Source: Alphaproteobacteria bacterium (GTDB lineage: Bacteria; Pseudomonadota; Alphaproteobacteria; Rhodobacterales; Rhodobacteraceae). Taken from it: 64,000 nucleotides of DNA. Positions 35,044 to 43,323 of the stretch are shown here, one piece after another. Position 1 is the first letter of the stretch. Every line of letters starts with the position of its first letter. Location: assembly GCA_029289325.1 (NCBI GenBank), contig JARFTV010000004.1, positions 10,960 to 74,959 on the forward strand. Reading direction: 5' to 3'. Position numbers and translations under genes: made by a program. The notes under the pieces are model-generated. The model searched no databases, was not told the DNA's origin, and worked only from the letters and a program-made list of their open reading frames with translations.

Positions 35044-35065
35044 TTGCTGTCTGCAATTATCTTGC
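35044..35065. promoter_or_regulatory. candidate MarR operator (TTGC/GCAA array)
   Basis: TTGC-N5-GCAA-N5-TTGC (35044-35047, 35053-35056, 35062-35065) in the space between the divergent MFS and MarR genes. Alternating inverted tetramers with equal spacing are what a dimeric winged-helix regulator would recognise. The surrounding AT-rich GATACGCGATATTG makes it the likely promoter zone. Confidence 0.4.
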
Positions 35066-35129
35066 ATCGGGACTGTCTCTTCCAGAGATGAACAGCTCAG
35101 GCTATTGTGCCGAAAAGGAGATTTCGCCC

Positions 35130-35585
35130 ATGCTGAGGGAAAGCATCACCTACCAACTCGCCTCGATTTCCGAGGATGCGGTGGGCGCGGCGGCGCGGCT
35201 GTTCCGGGATCGATTCGGCCTGAACGTGCATGAATTGCGGGTGCTGCGGCTGATCGACGACCAGCCTGGAGTCACCTTCACCAGCCTGGCGCGGCAGACG
35301 AAGTTCGAACGGTCCGCGACCTCGCGCATCCTGTCGCGGCTGATCAAGCAGGGGCTGGTGCGGCGCGAGATCGACGAAGCGGATGCGCGGCATTTCCTGT
35401 TGCACGCGACCCCGGCGGGAAAGGCCCTGCGGGAGGAGGCCGATCCGTTGAGCCGCGAGATGGAAGGGCTGGTGCTCTCCACGCTCAGCGAGGCGGAACG
35501 CGTGGAGTTGCGGCGGCTTCTGGACAAGATCAGCGGCTGGCTTGCGACCGGGTTCCCGGCCGAGGTGAAGCGGCGTCACAAATAG
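35130..35585 (+). CDS. MarR-family transcriptional regulator
   Basis: 151 residues, winged helix: VHELRVLRLIDDQPGVTFTSLARQ, KFERSATSRILSRLIKQGLVRREID and the wing DARHFLLHATPAG. RBS AAGGAG lies 9 bases before the ATG. It diverges from the MFS-amidohydrolase unit and is its probable repressor, a layout typical of MarR regulators responding to aromatic or organic acids. Its stop is two bases short of the end of the opposing gene. Confidence 0.92.
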   Translation: MLRESITYQLASISEDAVGAAARLFRDRFGLNVHELRVLRLIDDQPGVTFTSLARQTKFERSATSRILSRLIKQGLVRREIDEADARHFLLHATPAGKALREEADPLSREMEGLVLSTLSEAERVELRRLLDKISGWLATGFPAEVKRRHK

Positions 35586-36527
35586 CTAGCGCGGGGCGGC
35601 GGCGCGGCGGAGGCGGTCGTTGATCGCAAGCCCCAGACCGGTCTCTGGGATCGGGGCAAAGGCGATGCGTCCGCCCGGCCCCGCCAGGCGGTCGGCCTGC
35701 CGCAGGATGTCGAAAAGCCGGGCGGCGGCTTCGATCAGGTCGCCGGCCTCGGACAGGGTCAGCGCGCCCCGGACCGGGCCGAAGCCCACGAGGATCTCGC
35801 CCGGTTCCGCGGAGGTCGCGTTCAGGCGCACCCCGGCCTCGGGTGCGTAATGCGAGGCGAGCTGCCCCGGCGCTGTGGGTTTCCGCGCATCGCCCCCCGT
35901 GGCGAGGGGCTGGCCCAGCGCGGCCTCCAGCGCCTCGACCGGGACACCGCCGGGGCGAAGGAGCATGGGCTCGGGGTCGGCGAGGATAATGGTGGATTCA
36001 AGGCCCACCGCGCAGGGGCCGCCGTCAAGGACAGCAGCGATGCGACCGCAAAGGCCGTCAAGCACATGGTCGGCCCGTGTGGGTGAGACCCGGCCCGACG
36101 GATTGGCCGAAGGTGCTGCAACCGGGCCGCCGAAGGCCCGCAGCAGGCGTTGCGCCAGCGGGTGGGCCGGGACGCGGATCGCGACGGTGGGCAGGCCGGC
36201 GGTGACGAGGTTGGACAGCCCCGCGTCGGTGCGCAGCGGCAGGACCAGGGTCAGCGGGCCGGGCCAGAAGGCCTGGGCCAGCGCGCGGGCCTTCGGACCG
36301 ACCTCGGCGTAGCGGTCCACGGCGGCAAGGTCGGGCAAGTGGACGATCAGCGGGTTGAAACTGGGCCGTCCCTTGGCCGCATAGATCCCCGCCACCGCCC
36401 GGTCCGACCGGGCATCGCCGCCAAGGCCATAGACCGTCTCGGTCGGGAAGGTGACAAGCTCCCCCTCCGCCAGAAGGCGGGCGGCACGGGCAATGCCGGC
36501 TTCGTCGGGGGCGAGGGTCTCGGTCAT
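35586..36527 (-). CDS. threonylcarbamoyl-AMP synthase (Sua5 type)
   Basis: 313 residues: YrdC domain (1-200) with FPTETVYGLGGDA, AAKGRPSFNPLIVHL, FWPGPLTLVL, SANPSGRVSPT, and the extra Sua5 domain (230-313) that marks the longer form. It makes threonylcarbamoyl-AMP from Thr, bicarbonate and ATP for the universal t6A37 tRNA modification. The start MTETLAPDEAG is the best fit; a 108-base gap separates it from the divergent acyl-CoA dehydrogenase gene. Confidence 0.95.
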   Translation of the reverse strand: MTETLAPDEAGIARAARLLAEGELVTFPTETVYGLGGDARSDRAVAGIYAAKGRPSFNPLIVHLPDLAAVDRYAEVGPKARALAQAFWPGPLTLVLPLRTDAGLSNLVTAGLPTVAIRVPAHPLAQRLLRAFGGPVAAPSANPSGRVSPTRADHVLDGLCGRIAAVLDGGPCAVGLESTIILADPEPMLLRPGGVPVEALEAALGQPLATGGDARKPTAPGQLASHYAPEAGVRLNATSAEPGEILVGFGPVRGALTLSEAGDLIEAAARLFDILRQADRLAGPGGRIAFAPIPETGLGLAINDRLRRAAAPR

Positions 36528-36635
36528 CTCTGACGCAGCGTCCGGCTTGAAGGTCGGGGGGAAAGCAGTAGCGTTCGGGCCTGGGGTCGTGCTTACGGCA
36601 GACCCCCCGTCTTGCCAAGCCGTCGGAGACAGACC

Positions 36636-38339
36636 ATGCCCTATCGCGCCCCGGTCAGGGACCTTCACTTCATCCTGGACCATGTGGTCGGCTTCGCTTC
36701 GGTCACCGCTACGCCGCGATTTGCCGAAGCGGGCGGAGAGATGGCGGCGGCGGTCCTGACCGAAGCGGGGCGGATCGCCACCGATGTGCTCGCACCGCTG
36801 AACCGGGCGGGCGACAAGCACCCGGCGCGGCTGGAGAACGGGGCGGTGGTCTCCTCTCCCGGTTTTGCCGAAGGCTACCGCGCGATGGCCGAGGGCGGCT
36901 GGGTCGGCATCGCCGCGCGGCCAGAGCATGGCGGCATGGGCCTGCCGATCAGCCTTGCGCTGGCGGTGGACGACATGTTCGCGGGGGCCTGTCTGGCCTT
37001 GCAGCTGAAGCCGGTGCTGACCAAGGGCCAGATCGAGGCGCTGGAGCATCACGCGAGCGACGCGCTCAAGGCGCTGTATCTGCCCAAGCTGACCTCGGGT
37101 GAATGGTCGGGGACGATGAACCTGACCGAACCGCAGGCGGGCAGCGACGTGGGCGCCCTGCGGACCAAGGCGGAGCCGATGGGCGACGGGACCTATGCGA
37201 TCAGCGGGCAGAAGATCTATATCACCTGGGGGGATAGCGATCTGGTCTCGAACGTCTGCCATCTGGTGCTTGCCCGCCTGCCCGGCGCGCCACAGGGGAC
37301 GCGGGGCATCAGCCTGTTCATGGTGCCGAAGTTCCTCCCCGATGCGGAGGGCCGGCTGGGCGCGCGCAATTCCCTTCGCGTTGTCAGCCTGGAGCACAAG
37401 CTGGGCATCCACGGCAGCCCGACCTGCGTGATGGAGTATGACGGGGCCAAGGGCTGGCTGGTGGGCGAGGAAAACAAGGGCATGGCGGCGATGTTCACGA
37501 TGATGAACAACGCGCGGCTGGCGGTCGGCGCGCAGGGCGTCGGCATCGCCGAGGCGGCCTTGCAGCAGGCGCTGGCCTATGCGGCCGACCGGCATCAGGG
37601 GGCGACCCCCCTGTCGGCCGAGGGGCCGATCCTGGACCATGCCGATGTGCGCCGGATGCTTGCGGTGATGCGGGCGGAGGTCTTTGCCGCGCGGTCGATC
37701 GCCTTGGCCTGCGCGGTGGCGATCGACATGGCCAGCGCCACCGGCAGCGCCGACTGGCAGGCGCGGGCGGCGTTCCTGACGCCCATCGCCAAGGCGCATG
37801 GCACCGACATCGGCTGCGAGGTCGCGCAACTGGGGCTACAGGTCCATGGCGGGATGGGCTATGTCGAGGAAACCGGCGCGGCGCAGTTTGCCCGGGATGT
37901 GCGGATTACCGCGATCTACGAAGGGACGAACGGGATTCAGGCGATGGATCTGGTGGGGCGCAAGATGGCGGACGGGGGCGAGGCCGCCTTCCGCCTGATC
38001 GACGAGGTCCAGCGCGGGGCCGAGGCCGCTCGGGTCACGCTGCCGGATCTGGCGGGCGAGGTCTGGCAGGCGGCCGAGGCGCTGCGCGAGGCGACCGAGG
38101 CCCTGGTGGCGCAAGAACTGAACGACCGTTTTGCCGGGGCGGTGCCCTATCTGCGCGCCTTTGCCCGCGTGCTGGGGGCCGAGGCCCATCTGAAGGCGGC
38201 GCTGGCCGACCCGGATCGGCTGGCGCTGGCACGGGTGATGATCCGCCGCATCCTGCCGGAACACGGTGCCCTGCTGGCGCAGGTCCGCGAGGGGGCTGCG
38301 GGGCTTTACGCGCTGCGGCCCGAGGATCTGGCGGCTTGA
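36636..38339 (+). CDS. acyl-CoA dehydrogenase with C-terminal extension
   Basis: 567 residues. The ACAD core (60-430) shows GGWVGIAARPEHGGMGLP, NLTEPQAGSDVGALRTKA, YAISGQKIYITWGD, QGATPLSAEGP and IYEGTNGIQAMDL; then an extra helical domain (470-567) of the acyl-CoA dehydrogenase C-terminal type. It oxidises fatty acyl-CoA at the alpha-beta bond with FAD. Gene start set at MPYRAPVRDL. The next gene begins at a TTG overlapping its TGA, so the MBL hydrolase is coupled. Confidence 0.93.
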   Translation: MPYRAPVRDLHFILDHVVGFASVTATPRFAEAGGEMAAAVLTEAGRIATDVLAPLNRAGDKHPARLENGAVVSSPGFAEGYRAMAEGGWVGIAARPEHGGMGLPISLALAVDDMFAGACLALQLKPVLTKGQIEALEHHASDALKALYLPKLTSGEWSGTMNLTEPQAGSDVGALRTKAEPMGDGTYAISGQKIYITWGDSDLVSNVCHLVLARLPGAPQGTRGISLFMVPKFLPDAEGRLGARNSLRVVSLEHKLGIHGSPTCVMEYDGAKGWLVGEENKGMAAMFTMMNNARLAVGAQGVGIAEAALQQALAYAADRHQGATPLSAEGPILDHADVRRMLAVMRAEVFAARSIALACAVAIDMASATGSADWQARAAFLTPIAKAHGTDIGCEVAQLGLQVHGGMGYVEETGAAQFARDVRITAIYEGTNGIQAMDLVGRKMADGGEAAFRLIDEVQRGAEAARVTLPDLAGEVWQAAEALREATEALVAQELNDRFAGAVPYLRAFARVLGAEAHLKAALADPDRLALARVMIRRILPEHGALLAQVREGAAGLYALRPEDLAA

Positions 38340-39364
38340 AAGACGGCATAAGGCATCCGTTTGCTGCCCCGCCGGCCGAGGGCGAGGCGATCCGGGTGGC
38401 CGAAGGGATCCTCTGGCTGCGGCTGCCGCTGCCGATGGCGCTGGACCATGTGAACATCTATGCGCTGGACGACGGCGACAGCTGGAGCATCGTCGATGCC
38501 GGGCTGTCCTCGAAACGGGCGAAGGCGATCTGGGAACGGCTGCTTTCCGGGCCCTTGCAGGGCAAGCCGGTGCGCCGGGTGCTCCTGACGCATCATCACC
38601 CCGATCATGTCGGCCTTGCGGGCTGGTTCCAGTCCCGGGGGGCCGAGCTTCTCGCGACCCGCACCGCCTGGCTTTACGCCCGGATGCTGACCCTTGACGT
38701 GCAGGAGCGCCCCTCGCCCGAGGCGCTGACCTTCTACCGCCGCGCGGGGCTGTCCGAGGCCGAGCTGGCAAAACGCTCGGGGGAGCGCCCGTTCAATTTC
38801 GCCGATATCGTCGAGCCGCTGCCCCTGGGTTTTACCCGGGTAAGCGAGGGTTCGCGCCTGCGGGCGGGGGGCCGGGACTGGACGGTGCGGATCGGGCATG
38901 GCCACGCGCCGGACCATGCGACGCTGTGGTCGGATGACGGGATCGTGCTGGGCGGGGACCAGCTTTTGCCCGGCATCTCGGCCAATATCGGCGTCTACCC
39001 CACCGAGCCCGAGGCCGATCCTCTGACCGACTGGCTGGACAGCTGCCGCGCTTTGGCGATCCATGCCCGCGACGACCAGCTGATCCTGCCGGGACACAAG
39101 CTACCCTTCACCGGCCTGCCCTTCCGGCTGGTCCAGATGGCCGAGAACCACGAAAGCGCGCTGGATCGGCTGCTGGACCATCTGACCACGCCCCGCACCG
39201 CCGCCGACTGCTTTCCGCCTCTCTTCAAGCGTGAGATCGGGGCGGCGGAATTCTCGCTGGCATTGGTCGAATCCATCGCCCATCTCAACTGCCTCTTGCG
39301 GCGCGGACTGGTTTCCCGTTCCCTGACCTCGATGGGCGCATGGGCGTGGGAACGGACGGAATGA
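38336..39364 (+). CDS. MBL-fold metallo-hydrolase
   Basis: 342 residues with the metal motif THHHPDH (85-91), further ligands GHGHAPDH, GGDQLLPGIS and LPGH. The extended C-terminal winged-helix-like part (280-340) resembles LACTB2-like hydrolases. It starts at TTG, overlapping the acyl-CoA dehydrogenase stop by one frame step, so both are made together. A thioester hydrolase role for acyl-CoA products is a guess from the pairing. Its stop overlaps the next start (ATGA). Confidence 0.9.
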   Translation: MKDGIRHPFAAPPAEGEAIRVAEGILWLRLPLPMALDHVNIYALDDGDSWSIVDAGLSSKRAKAIWERLLSGPLQGKPVRRVLLTHHHPDHVGLAGWFQSRGAELLATRTAWLYARMLTLDVQERPSPEALTFYRRAGLSEAELAKRSGERPFNFADIVEPLPLGFTRVSEGSRLRAGGRDWTVRIGHGHAPDHATLWSDDGIVLGGDQLLPGISANIGVYPTEPEADPLTDWLDSCRALAIHARDDQLILPGHKLPFTGLPFRLVQMAENHESALDRLLDHLTTPRTAADCFPPLFKREIGAAEFSLALVESIAHLNCLLRRGLVSRSLTSMGAWAWERTE

Positions 39365-39744
39365 CGAAGGCGACGACCCGGAAGTCGAGGCGGAAACCGG
39401 CACGGCAGCACAGCCCGGCCCGCCGGGCCCATGACATGCTGATCGTCTATATCCGCGATTTCGAATCCCAGCTTGATGCGGAACAGGAAGTGGCGATGGG
39501 CTTTGCCGGCGACGAGGCCGGGGTGCTGCGGATAGAGGGGATCGGGTATTTCGATCCGGATATCGTCACCTTCTACGGCACGGACGAGATCGGAGCGAAG
39601 ACCCAGCTGATTCAGCATGTCAGCCAACTTTCAGTCACCCTGCGCGCCGTGGCCAAGGAAAACGAGGAAGATCCGCCCCGGCGCATCGGCTTTCAGCTGA
39701 ACACCGGCTGGACCGGAGGCGATTCCGGCGACGGCTCGGTGTGA
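39361..39744 (+). CDS. uncharacterised cytoplasmic protein (DUF6173-like)
   Basis: 127 residues: a basic N terminus (TKATTRKSRRKPARQHSPARR) followed by a beta-rich domain with MLIVYIRDFESQLDAEQEV, IEGIGYFDPDIVTFYGTDE, LIQHVSQLSVTLRAV and PPRRIGFQLN. I recall a Rhodobacterales family of this make-up numbered DUF6173, but that number is not certain. The ATG overlaps the preceding TGA. Function unknown. Confidence 0.7.
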   Translation: MTKATTRKSRRKPARQHSPARRAHDMLIVYIRDFESQLDAEQEVAMGFAGDEAGVLRIEGIGYFDPDIVTFYGTDEIGAKTQLIQHVSQLSVTLRAVAKENEEDPPRRIGFQLNTGWTGGDSGDGSV

Positions 39745-39828
39745 CACCAGTGCCCGCGCCGCCCCCGTGACAGGCCGGGTCGAATAGTCTATGGGGCAGG
39801 AAAGACGCAAAACAAGGGAACCGGACCG

Positions 39829-39975
39829 ATGGCCGACCACAACCAAGAACACCAGCACGGCACGATGGACATTCGCGAACAGGAAAAGACCTTCGCGGGC
39901 TTCATCCGCATGTCGATCTGGGTCGCCGTGATCTCGATCGCGGTTCTGGTCTTCCTCGCCCTCGCCAACGCCTGA
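39829..39975 (+). CDS. aa3-type cytochrome c oxidase subunit IV
   Basis: A 48-residue single-helix protein, [20 protein letters not shown] then [27 protein letters not shown]. The [13 protein letters not shown] pattern just before the helix is the mark of the alphaproteobacterial aa3 oxidase subunit IV (Paracoccus/Rhodobacter type). It sits on the membrane beside subunits I and III and its role is minor. The gene is too short for most gene callers, and no other oxidase gene is near; AAGGGAACC precedes the ATG by 6 bases. Confidence 0.88.
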   Translation: MADHNQEHQHGTMDIREQEKTFAGFIRMSIWVAVISIAVLVFLALANA

Positions 39976-39995
39976 TCCGAAAATCCGGGGGTCCC

Positions 39996-40610
39996 ATGCT
40001 GCGCCTTGCATTCTGCCTGATGGCCTTCGTGGGCCTGGCCGCCTGCGGGGCCGAGCCGAAATGGGCACCGGAGGAACAGGTCCAGGCCGCCCGATACGTC
40101 GCGAACGAGCCGCCGCATGTCACGCTTTACACGGTGGTGAACAAGCGCAGCGGGTCGGGCGCGCATTCGGCAATCCTGGTCAATGCCTCCGAACGGCTGA
40201 TCTTCGATCCGGCCGGAACCTGGCACCACCCGAGGCTGCCGGAACGCAACGACGTGCATTTCGGCATGTCCGACAAGGCGATCGCCTTCTACATCGATTA
40301 CCATGCGCGCGCGAGCTATGACGTGATCGAGCAACGGATCGAGGTGTCGCCCGAAATCGCGGCGCTGGTGATGCGCCGGGTCAAGGAATACGGCGCGGTG
40401 CCCAAGGCGATGTGCACGCAGGCGACCTCCTCGGTCCTGCGCGGCGTGCCGGGATTCGAGAGCCTGCCCTCGACCTGGTATCCGAAACGACTGTCGGACG
40501 CGTTCGGCGAATTGCCGGGCGTGACGACGCGGCGGATCACCGATGACGACGACGACAGCAACCACGGCGTCCTTCTGGTCCAGGCAAACGGGAACCCGCT
40601 GGAGGGTTAG
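39996..40610 (+). CDS. lipoprotein with a possible permuted papain-like fold
   Basis: 204 residues with lipobox VGLAACG (Cys18). The mature part has His in GSGAHSAILVN, an Asp in IFDPAGTWHH and Cys in AMCTQATSSVL. His first and Cys later is the order of circularly permuted papain-like (LRAT/YiiX-type) hydrolases, which act on lipids or peptidoglycan. That is inference from motif order only. It follows the oxidase subunit gene by 21 bases and probably shares its transcript. Confidence 0.75.
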   Translation: MLRLAFCLMAFVGLAACGAEPKWAPEEQVQAARYVANEPPHVTLYTVVNKRSGSGAHSAILVNASERLIFDPAGTWHHPRLPERNDVHFGMSDKAIAFYIDYHARASYDVIEQRIEVSPEIAALVMRRVKEYGAVPKAMCTQATSSVLRGVPGFESLPSTWYPKRLSDAFGELPGVTTRRITDDDDDSNHGVLLVQANGNPLEG

Positions 40611-40732
40611 GATCAGGCCGGGGTGCAAGATCCCTTCGACTGCAGGCTTTTCCAGGTGTCGCGCCCTGCCGCACCGCTTGCGCCCGTCGCCTGACCGTTT
40701 AGGCTGGCTCTCTGCAATCTGGGAACCATACC

Positions 40733-41320
40733 TTGCGCATATTCGGGGTCATCCTGGCCGGAGGGGAAGGCCGTCGCATGGGCGGGGCCGACAAGGCGCT
40801 GCTGCCCTTGGCCGGCCGTCCGCTGATCGCGCATGTCCTTGACCGGCTGGAGCCGCAGGTGGAGCGGGTACTGATCTCGGCCAATGGCGACCCGGCGCGC
40901 TTTGCGGCTTTCGGCTGCCCGGTGCTGCCTGACGCCCGGCCGCAGGGGCCGCTTTCGGGCATCCTTGCGGCGCTGACGGCGGCGAAGGCGATAGGCGCGA
41001 CGCATCTGGTCTCGACCCCGGTGGACACGCCGTTCCTGCCGGGCGATCTGGTGCCGCAGCTGATGCTTGCGGCCGAGGGTTCGGGCGGGCTGGCCCATGC
41101 CGCTGACCCGGACAAGGACCACCCGGCAACCGCGCTTTGGCCCGTGGCGCTGATCCCGGCGCTGGAGGCGTATATCGCGGCGGGCGAGGCGAAGGTGACC
41201 CGGTTCACCGAGGCGCAGGGGGCGGGCCGAGCCATCTTTCCCAATCCGCGGGCTTTCCTGAACCTGAACCGGCCCGAGGACCTCACCCAGGCCGAGGCGA
41301 TGCTGAAAGGTGGGGCATGA
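40733..41320 (+). CDS. mobA: molybdenum cofactor guanylyltransferase
   Basis: 195 residues. GT-A nucleotidyltransferase: ILAGGEGRRMGGADKALLPLAGRPL, ISANGDPARFAAFGCPVLPD, and STPVDTPFLPGDLV (the Asp pair that binds Mg). It links GMP to molybdopterin, giving the MGD cofactor of DMSO-reductase family enzymes. Start at a TTG codon (40733) to keep the full N-terminal strand. The ATG of mobB overlaps its stop. Confidence 0.95.
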   Translation: MRIFGVILAGGEGRRMGGADKALLPLAGRPLIAHVLDRLEPQVERVLISANGDPARFAAFGCPVLPDARPQGPLSGILAALTAAKAIGATHLVSTPVDTPFLPGDLVPQLMLAAEGSGGLAHAADPDKDHPATALWPVALIPALEAYIAAGEAKVTRFTEAQGAGRAIFPNPRAFLNLNRPEDLTQAEAMLKGGA

Positions 41321-41808
41321 GGCTTTACGGCGTCATCGGCTGGAAGAATTCCGGCAAGACCAGCCTGATGGAGCGGCTGGTGGCGGAATTCACCGGGCGG
41401 GGGTTTTCGGTTTCCACCGTCAAGCACGTGCATCACACCGTCGACCTGGACCAGCCGGGGAAGGACACCTTCCGTCACCGGCAGGCGGGCGCGCGGGAGG
41501 TCGTGCTCGCCTCGGCCGACCGTTTCGCGCTGATGTCCGAACATCGGGGGCCAGAGCCGGAGCTGCCTGCGATACTGTCGCGACTGGCCCCGGTCGATCT
41601 GGTGCTGGTCGAGGGCTACAAGCGCGACGCCCATCCCAAGGTCGAGGTCTGGCGGGCCGAGACCGGGCATCCGCTGATCCAGCCCGGCGATCCGCTGGTC
41701 CGCGCGGTGGCGACGGATGCGGCGCTGCGCTTGCCGGTGCCGGTCCTGGACCTGAACGACACCCGCGCGGTGGCCGACTTCATCCTGCGCGAGGTCGGGC
41801 TTGTTTGA
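41317..41808 (+). CDS. mobB: molybdopterin-guanine dinucleotide biosynthesis protein MobB
   Basis: 163 residues. P-loop GTPase with Walker A GWKNSGKTSLMERL, HTVDLDQPGKDTFRHRQAGA and VLVEGYKRDAHPKVEV. It helps MobA by supplying or binding GTP. It overlaps mobA by four bases (ATGA) and the next gene by eight bases, so all three are one tightly coupled transcript. Confidence 0.95.
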   Translation: MRLYGVIGWKNSGKTSLMERLVAEFTGRGFSVSTVKHVHHTVDLDQPGKDTFRHRQAGAREVVLASADRFALMSEHRGPEPELPAILSRLAPVDLVLVEGYKRDAHPKVEVWRAETGHPLIQPGDPLVRAVATDAALRLPVPVLDLNDTRAVADFILREVGLV

Positions 41809-42667
41809 TCGCGTGATCGTGGTCGACTGGTCGGCGGCCAATCTGCCCACCAGCCCGACCAACCGGGCCAATGCCGTCTGGATCGGCTGCCACGACGCCG
41901 AGGGCGGGGCGGAATGGCATCACCGCACCCGCGCGGCGGCCGAGGCGCAGCTGGGCACCCTGCTGGACACCGCGCGGGCGGACGGGCTGCGGGTGTTGGT
42001 CGGCTTCGACTTTCCGATGGGCTACCCGGCCGGCTTCGCCGCGCGGCTGACCGGGGGCGATACGCGCGCACTTTGGGCCTGGCTGGCGGACCGGATCACC
42101 GACGCGCCTGACAACCGCAACAACCGCTTTGCCGTCGCTGCGGACATCAACGCCGCCTTCCCTGAAGGCCCCGGCCCGTTCTGGAGCCATCCGACCGGGC
42201 AAAGCTGGCCCGGCCTGCCCTTCCGCCGGGCGGGCATCGACTATGCCGCGCTTGGCCTGGCCGAGATCCGCGCGGCCGAGGCGGCGGTGCCGGGGGCAAA
42301 AAGCCCCTGGATGCTGTTCAACCCCGGCTCGGTCGGGTCGCAAACCCTGCTGGGCTTGCCAATGATCCATCGGCTGTCGCAGCGGCCGGGCGTCGCAGTC
42401 TGGCCCTTCGACGCGCCCGAGGCGCCGGTGGTGCTGGCCGAGGTCTACCCCTCGCTTATCGCCGGTCCGGTGGCGATCCTGGCCAATGCGCAGGGCCTGC
42501 CCGCCGATCAGGCGCAGGTCCGGCTTCTGTCGCAGGCGCTGTATCGGCTGGCGCGGCGCGACCGGCTGGCACCGCTGTTCGAGACCCCGCCCGAGGCGCG
42601 GGAAGAAGGTTGGATCCTGGGCGCGGGCAACGCGCCCCTCCTGGCCGAGGCGCTGGCATGGGCGTGA
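41801..42667 (+). CDS. DUF429-like protein next to mobB
   Basis: 288 residues, no membrane or signal segments. The start FDRVIVVDWSAANLPTS and later DFPMGYPAG and VLAEVYPSLIAG suggest an RNase H-like fold as in DUF429 proteins; VxDWSAxN with an early Asp could be a metal-binding site. In Rhodobacterales such genes are often annotated as molybdopterin-guanine dinucleotide proteins because of this position; no function is demonstrated. It starts at TTG (41801) inside mobB and overlaps the GNAT start by ten bases. Confidence 0.75.
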   Translation: MFDRVIVVDWSAANLPTSPTNRANAVWIGCHDAEGGAEWHHRTRAAAEAQLGTLLDTARADGLRVLVGFDFPMGYPAGFAARLTGGDTRALWAWLADRITDAPDNRNNRFAVAADINAAFPEGPGPFWSHPTGQSWPGLPFRRAGIDYAALGLAEIRAAEAAVPGAKSPWMLFNPGSVGSQTLLGLPMIHRLSQRPGVAVWPFDAPEAPVVLAEVYPSLIAGPVAILANAQGLPADQAQVRLLSQALYRLARRDRLAPLFETPPEAREEGWILGAGNAPLLAEALAWA

Positions 42668-43257
42668 CGATCTTCCGCGGATTGCACGCCAACCTTCGCC
42701 CTGACGCGGCGCGGCTTTACTGGGAGGCCTTCGGAGGCAAGCTCGGCCGGGTGATGGGACCCGAGGACCGGGCGCTGGCCTTCTTCCAGCGGGTGATCCG
42801 CACCGACCTTTGTTTCGCGGCGCTGGATGGCGAGGGGAGACTGGTCGGCATCGCCGGCTACAAGACCCCGGCCGGGAGTTTCGCGGGCGGAAGTTGGGCC
42901 GATCTGATCACCGTCTACGGCCCCTTCGGGGGGCGCTGGCGCGGCTGGATCCTCTGGGCGCTGAACCGGGGCGTGGACAACGACCGCTTCCTTGTCGACG
43001 GCATCTGCGTCACGCGGGCCGAACGCGGACGGGGCGTCGGCTCGCTGCTGCTCGCCGCACTTTGCGACGAGGCGCGGGAGCAGGGTTATCCCGCGATCCG
43101 GCTGGACGTGATCGACACCAACTGGCGCGCCAGGGCGCTGTACGAACGGCATGGCTTCACTGTGGCCGGGGCAGAGCGATTGGGCCTCCTGCGCTATCTG
43201 TTCGGTTTTTCCACGTCCTTCACCATGGTGCGCCCACTTGCCCCCGAGGCGGAGTGA
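42658..43257 (+). CDS. GNAT-family N-acetyltransferase
   Basis: 199 residues. Acetyl-CoA motif A VTRAERGRGVGSLLLAALCDEARE, followed by IRLDVIDTNWRARALYERHGF, the typical GNAT strand-helix pair. Substrate unknown. It overlaps the upstream DUF429-like gene and so belongs to the mobAB transcript by position; whether it touches the cofactor pathway is unknown. Confidence 0.88.
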   Translation: MGVTIFRGLHANLRPDAARLYWEAFGGKLGRVMGPEDRALAFFQRVIRTDLCFAALDGEGRLVGIAGYKTPAGSFAGGSWADLITVYGPFGGRWRGWILWALNRGVDNDRFLVDGICVTRAERGRGVGSLLLAALCDEAREQGYPAIRLDVIDTNWRARALYERHGFTVAGAERLGLLRYLFGFSTSFTMVRPLAPEAE

Positions 43258-43323
43258 CGCCCCCTTGCCCCTGCGGCCCCAGGCTGCCAGAATATGATCA
43301 AATCCGCCACGGAGGGCCGAGCC

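Noticed and set aside
35586-37829. A 747-codon open frame on the minus strand running through the acyl-CoA dehydrogenase gene
   Set aside because: Only its last 313 codons encode a recognisable protein (Sua5-type). The rest is antisense to a well-supported gene and is full of Arg/His/Pro typical of high-GC shadow frames.
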